The notes beneath the pieces are model-generated. The model ran no database searches and had not been told where the DNA came from. It saw only the letters and a list, made by a program, of their open reading frames with translations. From Actinomadura meyerae (lineage in GTDB: Bacteria > Actinomycetota > Actinomycetes > Streptosporangiales > Streptosporangiaceae): a DNA stretch of 64,000 nucleotides. Positions 24,293 to 32,872 of the stretch are shown here, piece after piece. The stretch covers positions 62,001 to 126,000 of the forward strand of contig NZ_FZOR01000023.1 of NCBI RefSeq assembly GCF_900188445.1, given 5' to 3'. Every line of letters begins with the position of its first letter. The first letter of the stretch is position 1. Both the position numbers and the translations under genes were made by a program.

Positions 24293-25399
24293 GTGGACTT
24301 CAACCTCGACGAGACCCAGCAAGAGATCAAGGGGCTCGCCGCCGAGGTGCTCGGGCGCGAGTGCGCGCGCGAGCGGCTGGAGGAGTTCGAGAAGAGCGGC
24401 GCCCCCTTCGACGAGGCGGCGTGGAAGGCGCTCGCGCAGGCGGGGCTGCTCGGGATCGTGCTCCCCGAGGACGCGGGCGGCGCCGGTCTCGGCCCGGTCG
24501 AGCTGGCGGTGGTCCTGCGGGAGGTCGGCCTGCGCGCCGCGCCCGTCCCGGTGTACGCCTCGCTGGCGCTGGCGGCCCTGCCGATCGCGCGGCACGGGAC
24601 GGCCGAGCAGCGCGCGCTGCTGGCCCCGCTGACCGAGGGAGCGATGGTCCTGACCGGGGCGTTCCGCGAGGTCGGCACCGCCGGGGAGGTCGCGGCGACG
24701 GCCCGCGAGGACGGCGGCGGGTACGTCCTCGACGGCGTGAAGACGTTCGTCCCGTACGCGCGGGAGGCGGCGCGGATCCTCGTGCCCGCCCGCGTCGAGG
24801 GCGCGGGCATCGGGGTGTTCCTCGTCGAGCCCGCCGCGGTGGCGCTGACCGAGCAGCCGTCGGCGACGAGCGAGCCGCTGTACCGGGTGGTGCTGGACGG
24901 CGCGAGGGCCGGCGCGGGCGACCTGCTCGGCGGGACGGCCGACGGCGCCGCCTGGGACACCCTCCGCCGCTGCGCCCTGGCCGGCGCGGTCGCCGTCTCG
25001 TCCGGCGTCATCGACGGCGCGCTGGAGCTGACCAAGGAGTACACGAGGACGCGCGAGCAGTTCGACCGAGCGCTCGCGCAGTTCCAGGCCGTCACGATGC
25101 AGATCAGCGACGTCTACATCGCCAAGCGGGCGCTGGACGTGGCGGTCTGGGCGGGCGTGTGGCGGCTGGCCGAGGGCGCCGCCGACGCCGAGGAGCTGCT
25201 GGAGATCGCCGCGTACAACGCGGGCGACCCCGTCATCAGGGCGCTCTACACCTGCCAGCACCTGCACGGCGGCATCGGCCTGGACATCACCTACCCGCTG
25301 CACCGCTACTTCGCCTGGGGCAAGCACTGCGCGCACCTGCTCGGCGGCGCGGACGACCGGCTCGACGCGCTCGGCGCTCTGATCGCTCAGGAGGCCTGA
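24293..25399 (+). CDS. Acyl-CoA dehydrogenase subunit (FadE27/ChsE5-like)
   Basis: 368 aa. ACAD fold: N-terminal helical domain (DFNLDETQQEIKG), middle beta domain with poor conservation of FAD residues, and C-terminal domain with CQHLHGGIGLDITYPLHRYF. The length is close to mycobacterial FadE27 (373 aa). In ChsE4-ChsE5 the two chains form an alpha2beta2 enzyme in which only one chain supplies the catalytic Glu. This is probably the non-catalytic partner (inference from order and length). GTG 24293 immediately follows the fadD17 stop. Confidence 0.87.
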   Translation: MDFNLDETQQEIKGLAAEVLGRECARERLEEFEKSGAPFDEAAWKALAQAGLLGIVLPEDAGGAGLGPVELAVVLREVGLRAAPVPVYASLALAALPIARHGTAEQRALLAPLTEGAMVLTGAFREVGTAGEVAATAREDGGGYVLDGVKTFVPYAREAARILVPARVEGAGIGVFLVEPAAVALTEQPSATSEPLYRVVLDGARAGAGDLLGGTADGAAWDTLRRCALAGAVAVSSGVIDGALELTKEYTRTREQFDRALAQFQAVTMQISDVYIAKRALDVAVWAGVWRLAEGAADAEELLEIAAYNAGDPVIRALYTCQHLHGGIGLDITYPLHRYFAWGKHCAHLLGGADDRLDALGALIAQEA

Positions 25400-26572
25400 A
25401 TGTTCATCGACCTGACCGACGAGCAGAAGAAGCTCCGCGCCGAGCTGCGCGAGTACTTCGAGAACTGCCTGACCGCGGAGCAGCGCGCCGCGATCGCGGC
25501 GGACCCGTTCGGCGAGGCGTACATGGAGCACTGCCGGCGGCTCGGCCGCGACGGCATGCTCGGCGTCGCGCTGCCGAAGGAGTACGGCGGCCGCGGCTAC
25601 GGGCCCGTCGAGCAGACGATCTTCGCGAACGAGATCGCCCGCGCCGAGGTCACCTACCCGCTGATCACGCTGAACTCGGTGGCGCCGACGATCCTGCAGT
25701 ACGGGTCGGACGCGCACAAGGAGTTCTTCATCCCGCGCATCCTCGCGGGGGAGTGCCACTTCGCGATCGGGTACAGCGAGCCCGGCGCCGGCACCGACCT
25801 CGCGGCCCTGCGCACCACGGCGGTGCGGGACGGCGACCACTACGTGGTGAACGGGCAGAAGATCTTCACGTCGGGCGCGCACCACGCCGACTACGTGTGG
25901 CTCGCGGCCCGCACCGACCCGTCCGCGAAGAAGCACAAGGGCATCTCGATGTTCATCGTGGACTGCGAGGACCCGGGGTTCTCCTGGACACCGATCATTA
26001 CGATGGACGGCGCGCACCACACCAACTCGACGTACTTCCAGGACATCCGCGTCCCGGCGGACATGCTGATCGGCGAGGAGAACAAGGGCTGGGACCTCAT
26101 CGTCAACCAGCTCAACCACGAGCGGGTCACGCTCGGTCCCGCCGGCAACATCGGGCACACCTACCTGCGCTTCGAGCGCTGGGCCCGCGCCACCGCCGGG
26201 CGGGACGGCCGCCCGCTCATCGAGGAGCCGTCCGTCCGCCGCGCGCTCGCCCAGGTGTACGCCTACTTGCGCGTCAACGAGATCCTGAACTGGCAGGTCG
26301 CCGCGAACCAGGACCTCGGCTGGCTCGGCGCCGCCGACGCCTCCGCCACGAAGATCTACTCCTCGGAGCGGATGCAGGACGTCGGCCGGATCGTCGGCGA
26401 CGTCCTCGCCCGGCACGGCGACCCCGGCGATCCGGAGACGGCGGCCTTCATGGCGGCAGTCGACCGGCTCGCCAAGGGCGCGCTCGTGCTGACCTTCGGC
26501 GGCGGCGTCAACGAGATCCAGCGGGAGCTGATCGCGATGATCGGCCTCGGGCTGCCCCGCGCACCGCGCTGA
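25400..26572 (+). CDS. Acyl-CoA dehydrogenase subunit (FadE26/ChsE4-like)
   Basis: 390 aa, close to FadE26 (400 aa). Clear ACAD signature: CHFAIGYSEPGAGTDLAALR binds FAD and substrate, then YVVNGQKIFTSGAHHADYVW, with the C-terminal helical domain ending TFGGGVNEIQRELIAMIGLG. In the heteromeric ChsE4-ChsE5 enzyme this type carries most active-site residues. Introduces the alpha-beta double bond in the steroid side-chain CoA ester. ATG 25400 abuts the stop of the partner gene; the operon ends here. Confidence 0.88.
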   Translation: MFIDLTDEQKKLRAELREYFENCLTAEQRAAIAADPFGEAYMEHCRRLGRDGMLGVALPKEYGGRGYGPVEQTIFANEIARAEVTYPLITLNSVAPTILQYGSDAHKEFFIPRILAGECHFAIGYSEPGAGTDLAALRTTAVRDGDHYVVNGQKIFTSGAHHADYVWLAARTDPSAKKHKGISMFIVDCEDPGFSWTPIITMDGAHHTNSTYFQDIRVPADMLIGEENKGWDLIVNQLNHERVTLGPAGNIGHTYLRFERWARATAGRDGRPLIEEPSVRRALAQVYAYLRVNEILNWQVAANQDLGWLGAADASATKIYSSERMQDVGRIVGDVLARHGDPGDPETAAFMAAVDRLAKGALVLTFGGGVNEIQRELIAMIGLGLPRAPR

Positions 26573-26584
26573 CCCCGCCGCGCC

Positions 26585-26603
26585 GACCCCGCCGGGCGGG
26601 AGT
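26585..26603. terminator. Short GC hairpin between convergent genes
   Basis: The perfect palindrome CCCGCCGGGCGGG (26588-26600) sits in the 30-bp gap between the fadE operon and the glutamate decarboxylase gene. Short stem, so a weak candidate. Confidence 0.35.
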
Positions 26604-28030
26604 CAGTCCGGCATGGGGTGAGCGGGCTTGGGTTCGGCGCCGTGCGCGAACCCGGACGACTCGGCGGCGCTGCGCTGCGGCCCCGGCTGGGACTCCAGCC
26701 GGGGCAGGGCGCGGCGCAGGTCGTCCAGGAACAGGTCGGCGAGGTCGTGCCCGAGCCCGTTGCGCACCACCACCCGCAGGACGTCGAGGTCGGTGCGGTT
26801 CGCCGGGAAGGTGTAGGCGGGCACGAGCCAGCCGAACTCGCGCAGCGCGGCCGACACGTCGAACACCGTGAAGGCGCCGGCGTCCTCGCGGACCCGGAAC
26901 GCGAACACCGGGATGTCGCCGCCGTCGGTGAGCGCCTCGAACGGCCCGAGCCGGTCGATCTCGGCCGCCAGCCGCGTCGCGACGTCCCGGCACGTCTGCT
27001 GGACGCGCCGGTACCCCTCGATGCCGAGCCGCAGGAAGTTGTAGTACTGGGCGACGACCTGCGCGCCGGGGCGGGAGAAGTTCAGCGCGAACGTCGGCAT
27101 GTCGCCGCCGAGGTAGTTGACGTGGAAGACCAGATCGTCCGGGAGCGCGCTCTCGTCCCGCCACAGCGCCCAGCCGACGCCCGGCATGACCAGGCCGTAC
27201 TTGTGGCCCGAGGTGTTGATGGACGCGACGCGCGGCAGCCGGAAGTCCCATTCCAGGCCCGCGTCGAGGAACGGCGCCACCATCGCGCCGGACGCGCCGT
27301 CCACATGGACCGGGACGTCCAGGCCGGTGCGCCGCTCCAGGTCGTCGAGCGCGGCGGCGATCTCGGCGACGGGCTCGTAGCTGCCGTCGAAGGTGGAGCC
27401 GAGGACGGCCACGACGCCGATGGTGTTCTCGTCGCACAGCTCCACCGCCTCGGCCGCGCCGAGGTGGAAGCGGTCGCCCTCCATCGGCACGTACCGGGGC
27501 TCGACCTCGAAGTAGTTCGCGAACTTCTCCCAGCAGATCTGCACGTTGACGCCCATGACGAGGTTCGGCCGGTCGGCGGGCAGCCCGGCGGCGCGCCGCC
27601 GCTCCCGCCAGCGGCGCTTGAGCGCGAGCCCGCCGAGCATCGCCGCCTCGCTGGACCCGGTGGTCGAGCAGCCCACCGCGCGGCGCGGGTCGGGGGCGTG
27701 CCACAGCCGGGCGAGCATGTGCACGCAGCGCATCTCCAGCTCGGCGGTGCGCGGGTACTCGTCCTTGTCGATCATGTTCTTCTCGGCGCACTCGGCCATC
27801 AGCCGCCGCGCCTCCGGCTCCGCCCAGGTCGACACGAACGTCGCGAGGTTCAGCCGCGCGTTGCCGTCCAGCATCAGCTCGTCGTGGACGATCTGGTACG
27901 CGGTGCCGGGGTCGAGCTCGCCGGCGGGCAGCGCGTACCGGGGGATCGTCAGCGGCTCCCGGCTGAAGACGGGGTTGACCCGCAGGTCGCGGTCGCCGCT
28001 CGCGGAGGTGTGGGGATGCTTCCGGGCCAT
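26603..28030 (-). CDS. gad: Glutamate decarboxylase
   Basis: 475 aa, PLP-dependent group II decarboxylase. Lys277 in SINTSGHKYGLVMPGVGW forms the Schiff base. HVDGASGAMVAPF holds the Asp that contacts the pyridine N, and VGCSTTGSSEAAML binds phosphate. Converts glutamate to GABA with proton consumption. The C-terminal tail ends PKPAHPMPD, with a His near the end as in pH-gated enzymes. No gadC antiporter is adjacent, so the role may be GABA metabolism rather than acid resistance. Upstream on the same strand is a TetR gene. Confidence 0.94.
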   Translation of the reverse strand: MARKHPHTSASGDRDLRVNPVFSREPLTIPRYALPAGELDPGTAYQIVHDELMLDGNARLNLATFVSTWAEPEARRLMAECAEKNMIDKDEYPRTAELEMRCVHMLARLWHAPDPRRAVGCSTTGSSEAAMLGGLALKRRWRERRRAAGLPADRPNLVMGVNVQICWEKFANYFEVEPRYVPMEGDRFHLGAAEAVELCDENTIGVVAVLGSTFDGSYEPVAEIAAALDDLERRTGLDVPVHVDGASGAMVAPFLDAGLEWDFRLPRVASINTSGHKYGLVMPGVGWALWRDESALPDDLVFHVNYLGGDMPTFALNFSRPGAQVVAQYYNFLRLGIEGYRRVQQTCRDVATRLAAEIDRLGPFEALTDGGDIPVFAFRVREDAGAFTVFDVSAALREFGWLVPAYTFPANRTDLDVLRVVVRNGLGHDLADLFLDDLRRALPRLESQPGPQRSAAESSGFAHGAEPKPAHPMPD

Positions 28031-28131
28031 GTCGCCGTCCTTCCGCGCGCACGGGGGCACGGCGTCCCCCGACTGCCGCATGCGGTACCCGCGGCGGCCC
28101 GTCCCACACCGGGCCCGGCGGTGCGCGGGCG

Positions 28132-28157
28132 ACCAGCCCGGGCTACCAGCCCGGGCT
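28132..28157. repeat. 13-bp duplication at the TetR stop codon
   Basis: ACCAGCCCGGGCT at 28132-28144 and again at 28145-28157; both copies bring a TAG on the minus strand, one being the actual stop. Confidence 0.7.
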
Positions 28158-28827
28158 ATCCGGCCGGGTGCACCGGTTCGTTGAGGCCGTTCTCCAGGAT
28201 GGCGAACGCCTGGTCGACCGCCTCCGACAGCGAGGCGAACGTGCCGCCCATCTGGCGGGCGGCGTCGGCGGCGGCCTGGAACGCGCTGTGCGTCGCGGCG
28301 GCGATGACGTGCGGGCGCAGGTCGGCGGCGGGATCGAGGCCCATCCGCCGCGCGACGATCTCGGTGATCAGCGCCTGCTTGCGCTGCGCGTGCTCCAGGC
28401 TGCCCGCCAGCAGCGCGGGGCTGTCGCCGACCATCGTCAGCATGCACTCGAAGCGGTCGGGGTCGAAGCCGAGCTCGCCGGCCTCGCAGGCGCGGGCGAT
28501 CTCCACCACGGTGCGGCGCAGCGCCGTCATGATCGGCTCGTCGGCGGGACGGGCGGCCAGCGCGGCCGTGACGGCCTGGACCTGCTCCTCCTGGAACGTG
28601 AGCGCCACGTCCTCCTTCGAGGCGAAGTAGCGGAAGAACGTGCGGGCGGAGACGTCCACGGCGTCGGCGATCTCCTCGACGGTGGTGGCGTCGAACCCCT
28701 TCTCGGCGAAGAGGGTGAACGCGGCGTCGATGAGCGCCTCGCGGGTGCGCTGCTTCTTGCGTTCGCGCCTGCCCGGGGGCTGGGATCCGGGACCGGGGGC
28801 GCCGGTCTCGGGGGCGGTCGCGGTCAT
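28156..28827 (-). CDS. TetR-family regulator
   Basis: 223 aa. The TetR HTH lies in residues 25-70: KKQRTREALIDAAFTLFAEK, then VEEIADAVDVSARTFFRYF. The ligand domain is poorly conserved. Divergent from an MFS exporter, with a 21-bp perfect-arm palindrome in between. This layout is typical of a repressor controlling its efflux pump, with the pump substrate as inducer (inference). It may also affect the gad gene downstream. Confidence 0.9.
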   Translation of the reverse strand: MTATAPETGAPGPGSQPPGRRERKKQRTREALIDAAFTLFAEKGFDATTVEEIADAVDVSARTFFRYFASKEDVALTFQEEQVQAVTAALAARPADEPIMTALRRTVVEIARACEAGELGFDPDRFECMLTMVGDSPALLAGSLEHAQRKQALITEIVARRMGLDPAADLRPHVIAAATHSAFQAAADAARQMGGTFASLSEAVDQAFAILENGLNEPVHPAG

Positions 28828-28928
28828 GGGCGAAGTGTAACGAGCGAGGGCGCCCGCGCCAACCGTCAGCCGGAGAAAGTTGTCTCAACGTGACTCATGT
28901 CGCAAACCGACGATCGGCAGTTGACGAC

Positions 28929-28949
28929 AAGTGTCATCTCATGACACTT
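28929..28949. promoter_or_regulatory. 21-bp operator palindrome for the TetR/MFS pair
   Basis: Perfect 9-bp arms AAGTGTCAT (28929-28937) and ATGACACTT (28941-28949) around CTC. TTGACG (28921-28926) just before it could be the -35 of the MFS gene, so a bound repressor would cover the promoter. Confidence 0.82.
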
Positions 28950-28977
28950 TGAGGGCCTGCCAAGCCGGAGGTCGACT

Positions 28978-30597
28978 ATGACTCATTCGCAGAGCGCCGG
29001 AACACTCGAACCCGGCGCCGCCCACGTCCCGCCGCGCGACCAGCCGCGCGGCCGCCCCGCGAGAGCGGGGCACGGGCATCCCTGGCTCACGCTCGTCGCC
29101 GTCGCGCTGGGCGTGATGATGGTCGGGCTGGACGCGACCGTCGTGTCCATCGCCAACCCCGCGATCGCCGCGGACCTCGGTGCCAGCCTGTCCGGATTGC
29201 AGTGGGTGACGAACGCCTACCTGCTGGCCCTCGCCGTCACCCTGATCCCGGCCGGGAAGATCGCCGACCGGTTCGGGCGCAAGCGGACGTTCCTGGCCGG
29301 GGTGGTCGGGTTCGCGGTGTCCTCGGTGCTGATCGGGGTGTCCGGCGGGCTCGGCATGGTGATCTTCTGGCGCGTCGTGCAGGGCTTCGCCGGCGCGCTG
29401 CTGCAGCCCGCGAGCCTCGCGCTGCTGCGCAACACCTTCCCCGCCGAGCGGCTCAACACCGCGATCGGCATCTGGGGCTCCACGGTCGGCATCTCCATCG
29501 CGGGCGGCCCGATCGTCGCCGGGCTGCTGGTCGAGAACGTCAGCTGGGAGTCGGTGTTCTTCCTGAACGCCCCGCTCGGGCTGGTCGCGCTGCTCGTCGG
29601 CCTGTGGGTGATCCGCGAGTCCCGGGACGAGGACGCCGCCGGCTCGTTCGACCTGCCCGGCGTCGCGCTGCTCACCGGCGCGCTGTTCGCGCTGGTGTGG
29701 GGCCTCATCAAGGCCGGCGAAGACGGCTTCGGGGAGGCCGTCCCGCTGGTCTCGTTCGCCGCGTCGGCCGTGCTGTTCGCCGCGTTCGTCTGGAACGAAC
29801 TGCGGGTGGAGCGGCCGCTGCTGCCGCTCGGGCTGTTCCGCTCGGTGTCGCTGTCGGCGGCGACCGGGCTCATCGTCCTCGGCTTCTTCGCGATGTTCGG
29901 GACGATCTTCTTCATCACCCTCTACCTGCAGCAGGTGCACGGGATGAGCCCCGTGGACGCCGGCGTCCGGATGCTGCCGATGACCGCCGTGTTCATCGTC
30001 GCCTCGCCGGTGGCGGGCGCGCTGACCAGCCGGTTCGGGCCGCGGCTGCCGCTCGTCCTCGGGATGGCGTTCACCGCCGCCGCGATGTTCGGGCTATCGC
30101 GGGTCGGGGTGGACGCCCCGTACGTCCAGCTCTGGCCCTGGTTCATCCTGGTCGGGCTGGCGTTCGGGATGGTCATCGTCGCCGGAACCGAGGCCATCGT
30201 CGGCAACGCCCCCGCCCACCTCGCTGGCGTCGCGGGCGGGCTCCAGCAGACCGCCTCGCAGGTCGGCGGCGTCCTCGGCACGTCGGTGCTGGGCGTGCTG
30301 CTGTCCACGAAGGTCGGCGACGTGCTGTTCGGGCGGCTCACCGACGCCGGCGTCCCCGCGCCGGCCGCGCACCGGCTCGAAGGGGCCGGCGGGCTCGTGT
30401 CGCAGGGCGTGGCGCCCGTCCCGCCGGGCACGCCGGAGGGCACCGCGGACGCCATCACCACGGGGAGCCACCTGGCGTTCATGGACGGCTTCCAGACCTC
30501 GCTGAGCGTCGCCGCCGCGGTCGCGCTCGCCGCCGCCCTCGCCGCGCTGCTGGTGCGGCGCGGCAGCACCGCCGTCGACGGTGCCGTGGCGGTCTGA
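28978..30597 (+). CDS. MFS drug exporter, DHA2 (14-TM) family
   Basis: 539 aa with 14 predicted membrane segments, the EmrB/QacA size. Motif A-like GKIADRFGRKRTF follows TM2. VTNAYLLALAVTLIPAG is the TM2-region signature, and GIWGSTVGISIAGGPIVAG is the motif C region of antiporters. Likely proton-coupled export of hydrophobic compounds. GGAGG precedes ATG 28978. Divergent TetR gene and palindrome suggest drug-inducible expression. Confidence 0.92.
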   Translation: MTHSQSAGTLEPGAAHVPPRDQPRGRPARAGHGHPWLTLVAVALGVMMVGLDATVVSIANPAIAADLGASLSGLQWVTNAYLLALAVTLIPAGKIADRFGRKRTFLAGVVGFAVSSVLIGVSGGLGMVIFWRVVQGFAGALLQPASLALLRNTFPAERLNTAIGIWGSTVGISIAGGPIVAGLLVENVSWESVFFLNAPLGLVALLVGLWVIRESRDEDAAGSFDLPGVALLTGALFALVWGLIKAGEDGFGEAVPLVSFAASAVLFAAFVWNELRVERPLLPLGLFRSVSLSAATGLIVLGFFAMFGTIFFITLYLQQVHGMSPVDAGVRMLPMTAVFIVASPVAGALTSRFGPRLPLVLGMAFTAAAMFGLSRVGVDAPYVQLWPWFILVGLAFGMVIVAGTEAIVGNAPAHLAGVAGGLQQTASQVGGVLGTSVLGVLLSTKVGDVLFGRLTDAGVPAPAAHRLEGAGGLVSQGVAPVPPGTPEGTADAITTGSHLAFMDGFQTSLSVAAAVALAAALAALLVRRGSTAVDGAVAV

Positions 30598-30619
30598 GGA
30601 CGGGCCGGGGGGACCGGGT

Positions 30620-30632
30620 TAGGCTGCCGGTG
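30620..30632 (+). promoter_or_regulatory. -10 element of a leaderless promoter
   Basis: TAGGCT (30620-30625), 6 nt, then GTG 30632. No Shine-Dalgarno and no clear -35 box. Confidence 0.4.
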
Positions 30633-31294
30633 TGATGGGCGCGTTCGCGCGGCGGTACGCGATGCCGCTGACGTTCCTCGGGCTGTTCGCGGCGGTGTGG
30701 ACGGTGCAGGCCCTCGTCCTGCCGCCGCACGCCCGGCACACGATGATCGCCTGGGCCAGCACGAACCTCGCCAACCTCGCGGTGAACCCGGTCGGGACGA
30801 TGATCGCGTCGGCGTTCGTCGCCGAGGGGGCGCAGGGCGTGCTGATGGTCGCGGCCGCGATCGGGCTGTTCCCCCTCACCCGGCGGTTCGGGAACCTGCG
30901 GGCCGTGGTGCTCGTCGCCGCCTCGCACGTCCTCGGCACGCTGGTCAGCCAGGGCATCGCGCTGGTGCGGCTGGAGGCGGGCCTGCTGTCGGAGTCCATC
31001 CGCACGATCCCCGACGTGGGCCCGTCCTACGTGCTGTGCGCGGCGCTCGTCGCGGCGTTCCTGTACGGGCGCGGGCGGGCGCGGAGGCTGCTGGCGTTCG
31101 CCGGCTGGGCCGCGCTCACGCCCGCGCTGCTGGACGGCCTGCTCGGGCTGGAGGTCGCGGCCGTCGGGCACGTGGTCGCGATGCTGGCGGGGGCGCTGAT
31201 CGGCTGGCTGCTCCTGCTGCCGGAACGCCGCCGGGCCGTGATGCCCGCGCCGGGGGACCCGGTGCGGCGGGCGGGCCCGACGGCCGGCGCCTGA
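30632..31294 (+). CDS. Rhomboid-like membrane protein
   Basis: 220 aa with six to seven hydrophobic segments. It resembles the actinobacterial rhomboid-like family: NLANLAVNPVGTMIASAF, then SHVLGTLVSQG, DVGPSYVLCAA with Ser132 and AVGHVVAML with His180. These occupy the positions of the Ser/His dyad of rhomboid proteases in two late helices, so intramembrane proteolysis is possible but unproven. GTG 30632 with ATG 30635 next to it. It converges on a sigma-factor gene whose product has a membrane anchor, a potential substrate (inference). Confidence 0.78.
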   Translation: MMGAFARRYAMPLTFLGLFAAVWTVQALVLPPHARHTMIAWASTNLANLAVNPVGTMIASAFVAEGAQGVLMVAAAIGLFPLTRRFGNLRAVVLVAASHVLGTLVSQGIALVRLEAGLLSESIRTIPDVGPSYVLCAALVAAFLYGRGRARRLLAFAGWAALTPALLDGLLGLEVAAVGHVVAMLAGALIGWLLLLPERRRAVMPAPGDPVRRAGPTAGA

Positions 31295-31301
31295 CCGCCG
31301 C

Positions 31302-31346
31302 CGCCTGCCTGACTGCTACCGCCTGCCTGACTGCTACCGCCTGCCC
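31302..31346. repeat. 18-bp tandem repeat between convergent genes
   Basis: Exact units at 31302-31319 and 31320-31337 and a partial third, in the 60-bp gap after the rhomboid-like gene. No hairpin terminator recognised here. Confidence 0.8.
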
Positions 31347-31354
31347 GCGCGCCG

Positions 31355-32608
31355 TCAGTCCTGCCCGGGGTCCGGAGCGGGGTTCGCGGTCGGGCTCGGG
31401 GCCGGCGTCCCGGAGTCGTCCGGCGGCGTCGACGGGGTGTCCGTGGGCGGCGTGGAGCCGTCGTCCGGCGGGGTGGTCGGATCGGACGGCGTGGTCGGCG
31501 GCGTCGCCGGGGGAGTGGTGGCCGGCGGCGTCGACGGCGGCGTGGTCGGCGGCTCGGGCCGCGACGGCGTGTCCGTCACCGGCTTCTCCTCCGGGGCGGG
31601 TTTCCCGGCCGGGGTCGTCGGCGCCGGTGCCGGACCGCCCGGCGTGCCCGGAGCGGCGCCCGCCTGCCGGGGCGGGCCGTCGTAGGCGCTGGTGACCGGG
31701 TTGCCGGACGCGGTCGGCGAGCCGCCCTTCGCCCGCTCCGAACCGGTGAGGCCGGGCAGCGGCTGCTGCGGGACGCCGCTCGTCCGCGCGGACGCGGGGT
31801 TCGTCTGCCCGTTGGTCGCCGTCGGGACGAGGGAGGCGGCTCCGTTTCCGCCCTTGGCCGCGGGCCAGGAGACCAGCAGGCCGACGACCGCGGCGGCCGA
31901 CGCGGCGACCCCGGCCGCGGCGCCGAGGCCCTTGGAGACGCCGCCGGAGAGGCCGCGCTTCGGGCGCTCCTTGCGGCGCTCCGGGCCGATCACGACCAGG
32001 GGGCTCGGCGCGGCGACGGTCGGCAGCGGCCGGGCGGCCTCCTCCTCGCAGGCCGAGAGCACCCGGTCGCGCAGCCAGCCGGGCGCCGTCGCGGGGGCGC
32101 GGCGGGCGAGCAGCTGCGGCAGCCGGCCCTTCTCGAACGCGGTGATGAGGTCGAGCCGCGGCTCGGTGGTGCCGCGCATGAGGATGTCGAGGACGGTCCG
32201 CTCCAGCCGGGTGCGCGCGGCACCGAGCAGCTGCGCGACGGTGTCGGGTGCGATGCCGAGGACGCGCGCGATGTCGTGGGTCTCCAGCCACTCGCCCGCC
32301 CACAGCAGCAGGACCTCGCGGTGGTCGGGGCGGAGCCCGGCGGCGGCGCGCAGCAGCGGGTCGGGGTCGGCGAACAGCATCCCGCCCCGGCCGGCGAGCT
32401 CGCCGGTGAAGGCGCCGCGGTCGGCGCAGGCCGTCCGGGAGAGGGAGTACAGCCACAGCACCCGGTCGCCGCGCGGCGGCTGGTGCACCGCGGCGCTGAA
32501 CGTGTCGCCGACGGCCGCCGCCGCGAGCTGGTCGCCCACGAGCGACCAGCAGTACGCGTACAGGCGGTCGGCGTGTGCGTCGTAGAGCGAGCCCAGGTCC
32601 CCGCGCAT
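31355..32608 (-). CDS. ECF-type sigma factor with transmembrane anchor and Pro/Thr-rich tail
   Basis: 417 aa from ATG 32608. Residues 1-150 are sigma-70-like: region 2 (LYDAHADRLYAYCWSLVGD) and region 4 (HREVLLLWAGEWLETHDIAR, then VLGIAPDTVAQLL). After a linker, one Ala/Gly-rich hydrophobic helix spans about residues 228-248 (GVAASAAAVVGLLVSWP). The last 160 residues are a Pro/Thr/Ser-rich, probably extracytoplasmic, tail. A sigma factor tethered this way would need release or act at the membrane. No anti-sigma gene is adjacent. In-frame ATG 32659 is less likely. Confidence 0.8.
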   Translation of the reverse strand: MRGDLGSLYDAHADRLYAYCWSLVGDQLAAAAVGDTFSAAVHQPPRGDRVLWLYSLSRTACADRGAFTGELAGRGGMLFADPDPLLRAAAGLRPDHREVLLLWAGEWLETHDIARVLGIAPDTVAQLLGAARTRLERTVLDILMRGTTEPRLDLITAFEKGRLPQLLARRAPATAPGWLRDRVLSACEEEAARPLPTVAAPSPLVVIGPERRKERPKRGLSGGVSKGLGAAAGVAASAAAVVGLLVSWPAAKGGNGAASLVPTATNGQTNPASARTSGVPQQPLPGLTGSERAKGGSPTASGNPVTSAYDGPPRQAGAAPGTPGGPAPAPTTPAGKPAPEEKPVTDTPSRPEPPTTPPSTPPATTPPATPPTTPSDPTTPPDDGSTPPTDTPSTPPDDSGTPAPSPTANPAPDPGQD

Positions 32609-32632
32609 GTGCCCTCCCGTTCCCGTCCGGCT

Positions 32633-32645
32633 GGTCCAGTGGACC
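32633..32645. promoter_or_regulatory. Palindrome upstream of the sigma-factor gene
   Basis: GGTCCAGTGGACC, perfect 6-bp arms, 25 bp before the sigma gene start. The 264-bp gap to egtA otherwise shows no recognised element. Confidence 0.35.
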
Positions 32646-32872
32646 GACAAAAAGTGCATATACCGCAGATCACCGGGACTCTAGCGCCTCCCGTCCACCG
32701 CTGAGAAGTCCGCGGCCCGGCGGTGCGCCGACGTGCACCGAAGGTAGCCGGTGCGGCTGCGGACGGTGATGTCCGCGGAGATTTATGGAAGTTCCTGCAC
32801 ATCGGCGGATATCTGATGCGGTTCACCAGGGAAGGACTCGAACCCGTTGTCGATGAACGTGAGGAGGCAGCG

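Noticed and set aside
26603..28030. Acid-resistance glutamate system
   Set aside because: No gadC-type antiporter or acid-response regulator nearby; only the decarboxylase can be supported.
32820..32860. tRNA-like T-loop (GGACTCGAACC read on the minus strand) upstream of egtA
   Set aside because: The flanking bases do not form a T-stem, and no anticodon arm or acceptor stem can be built.
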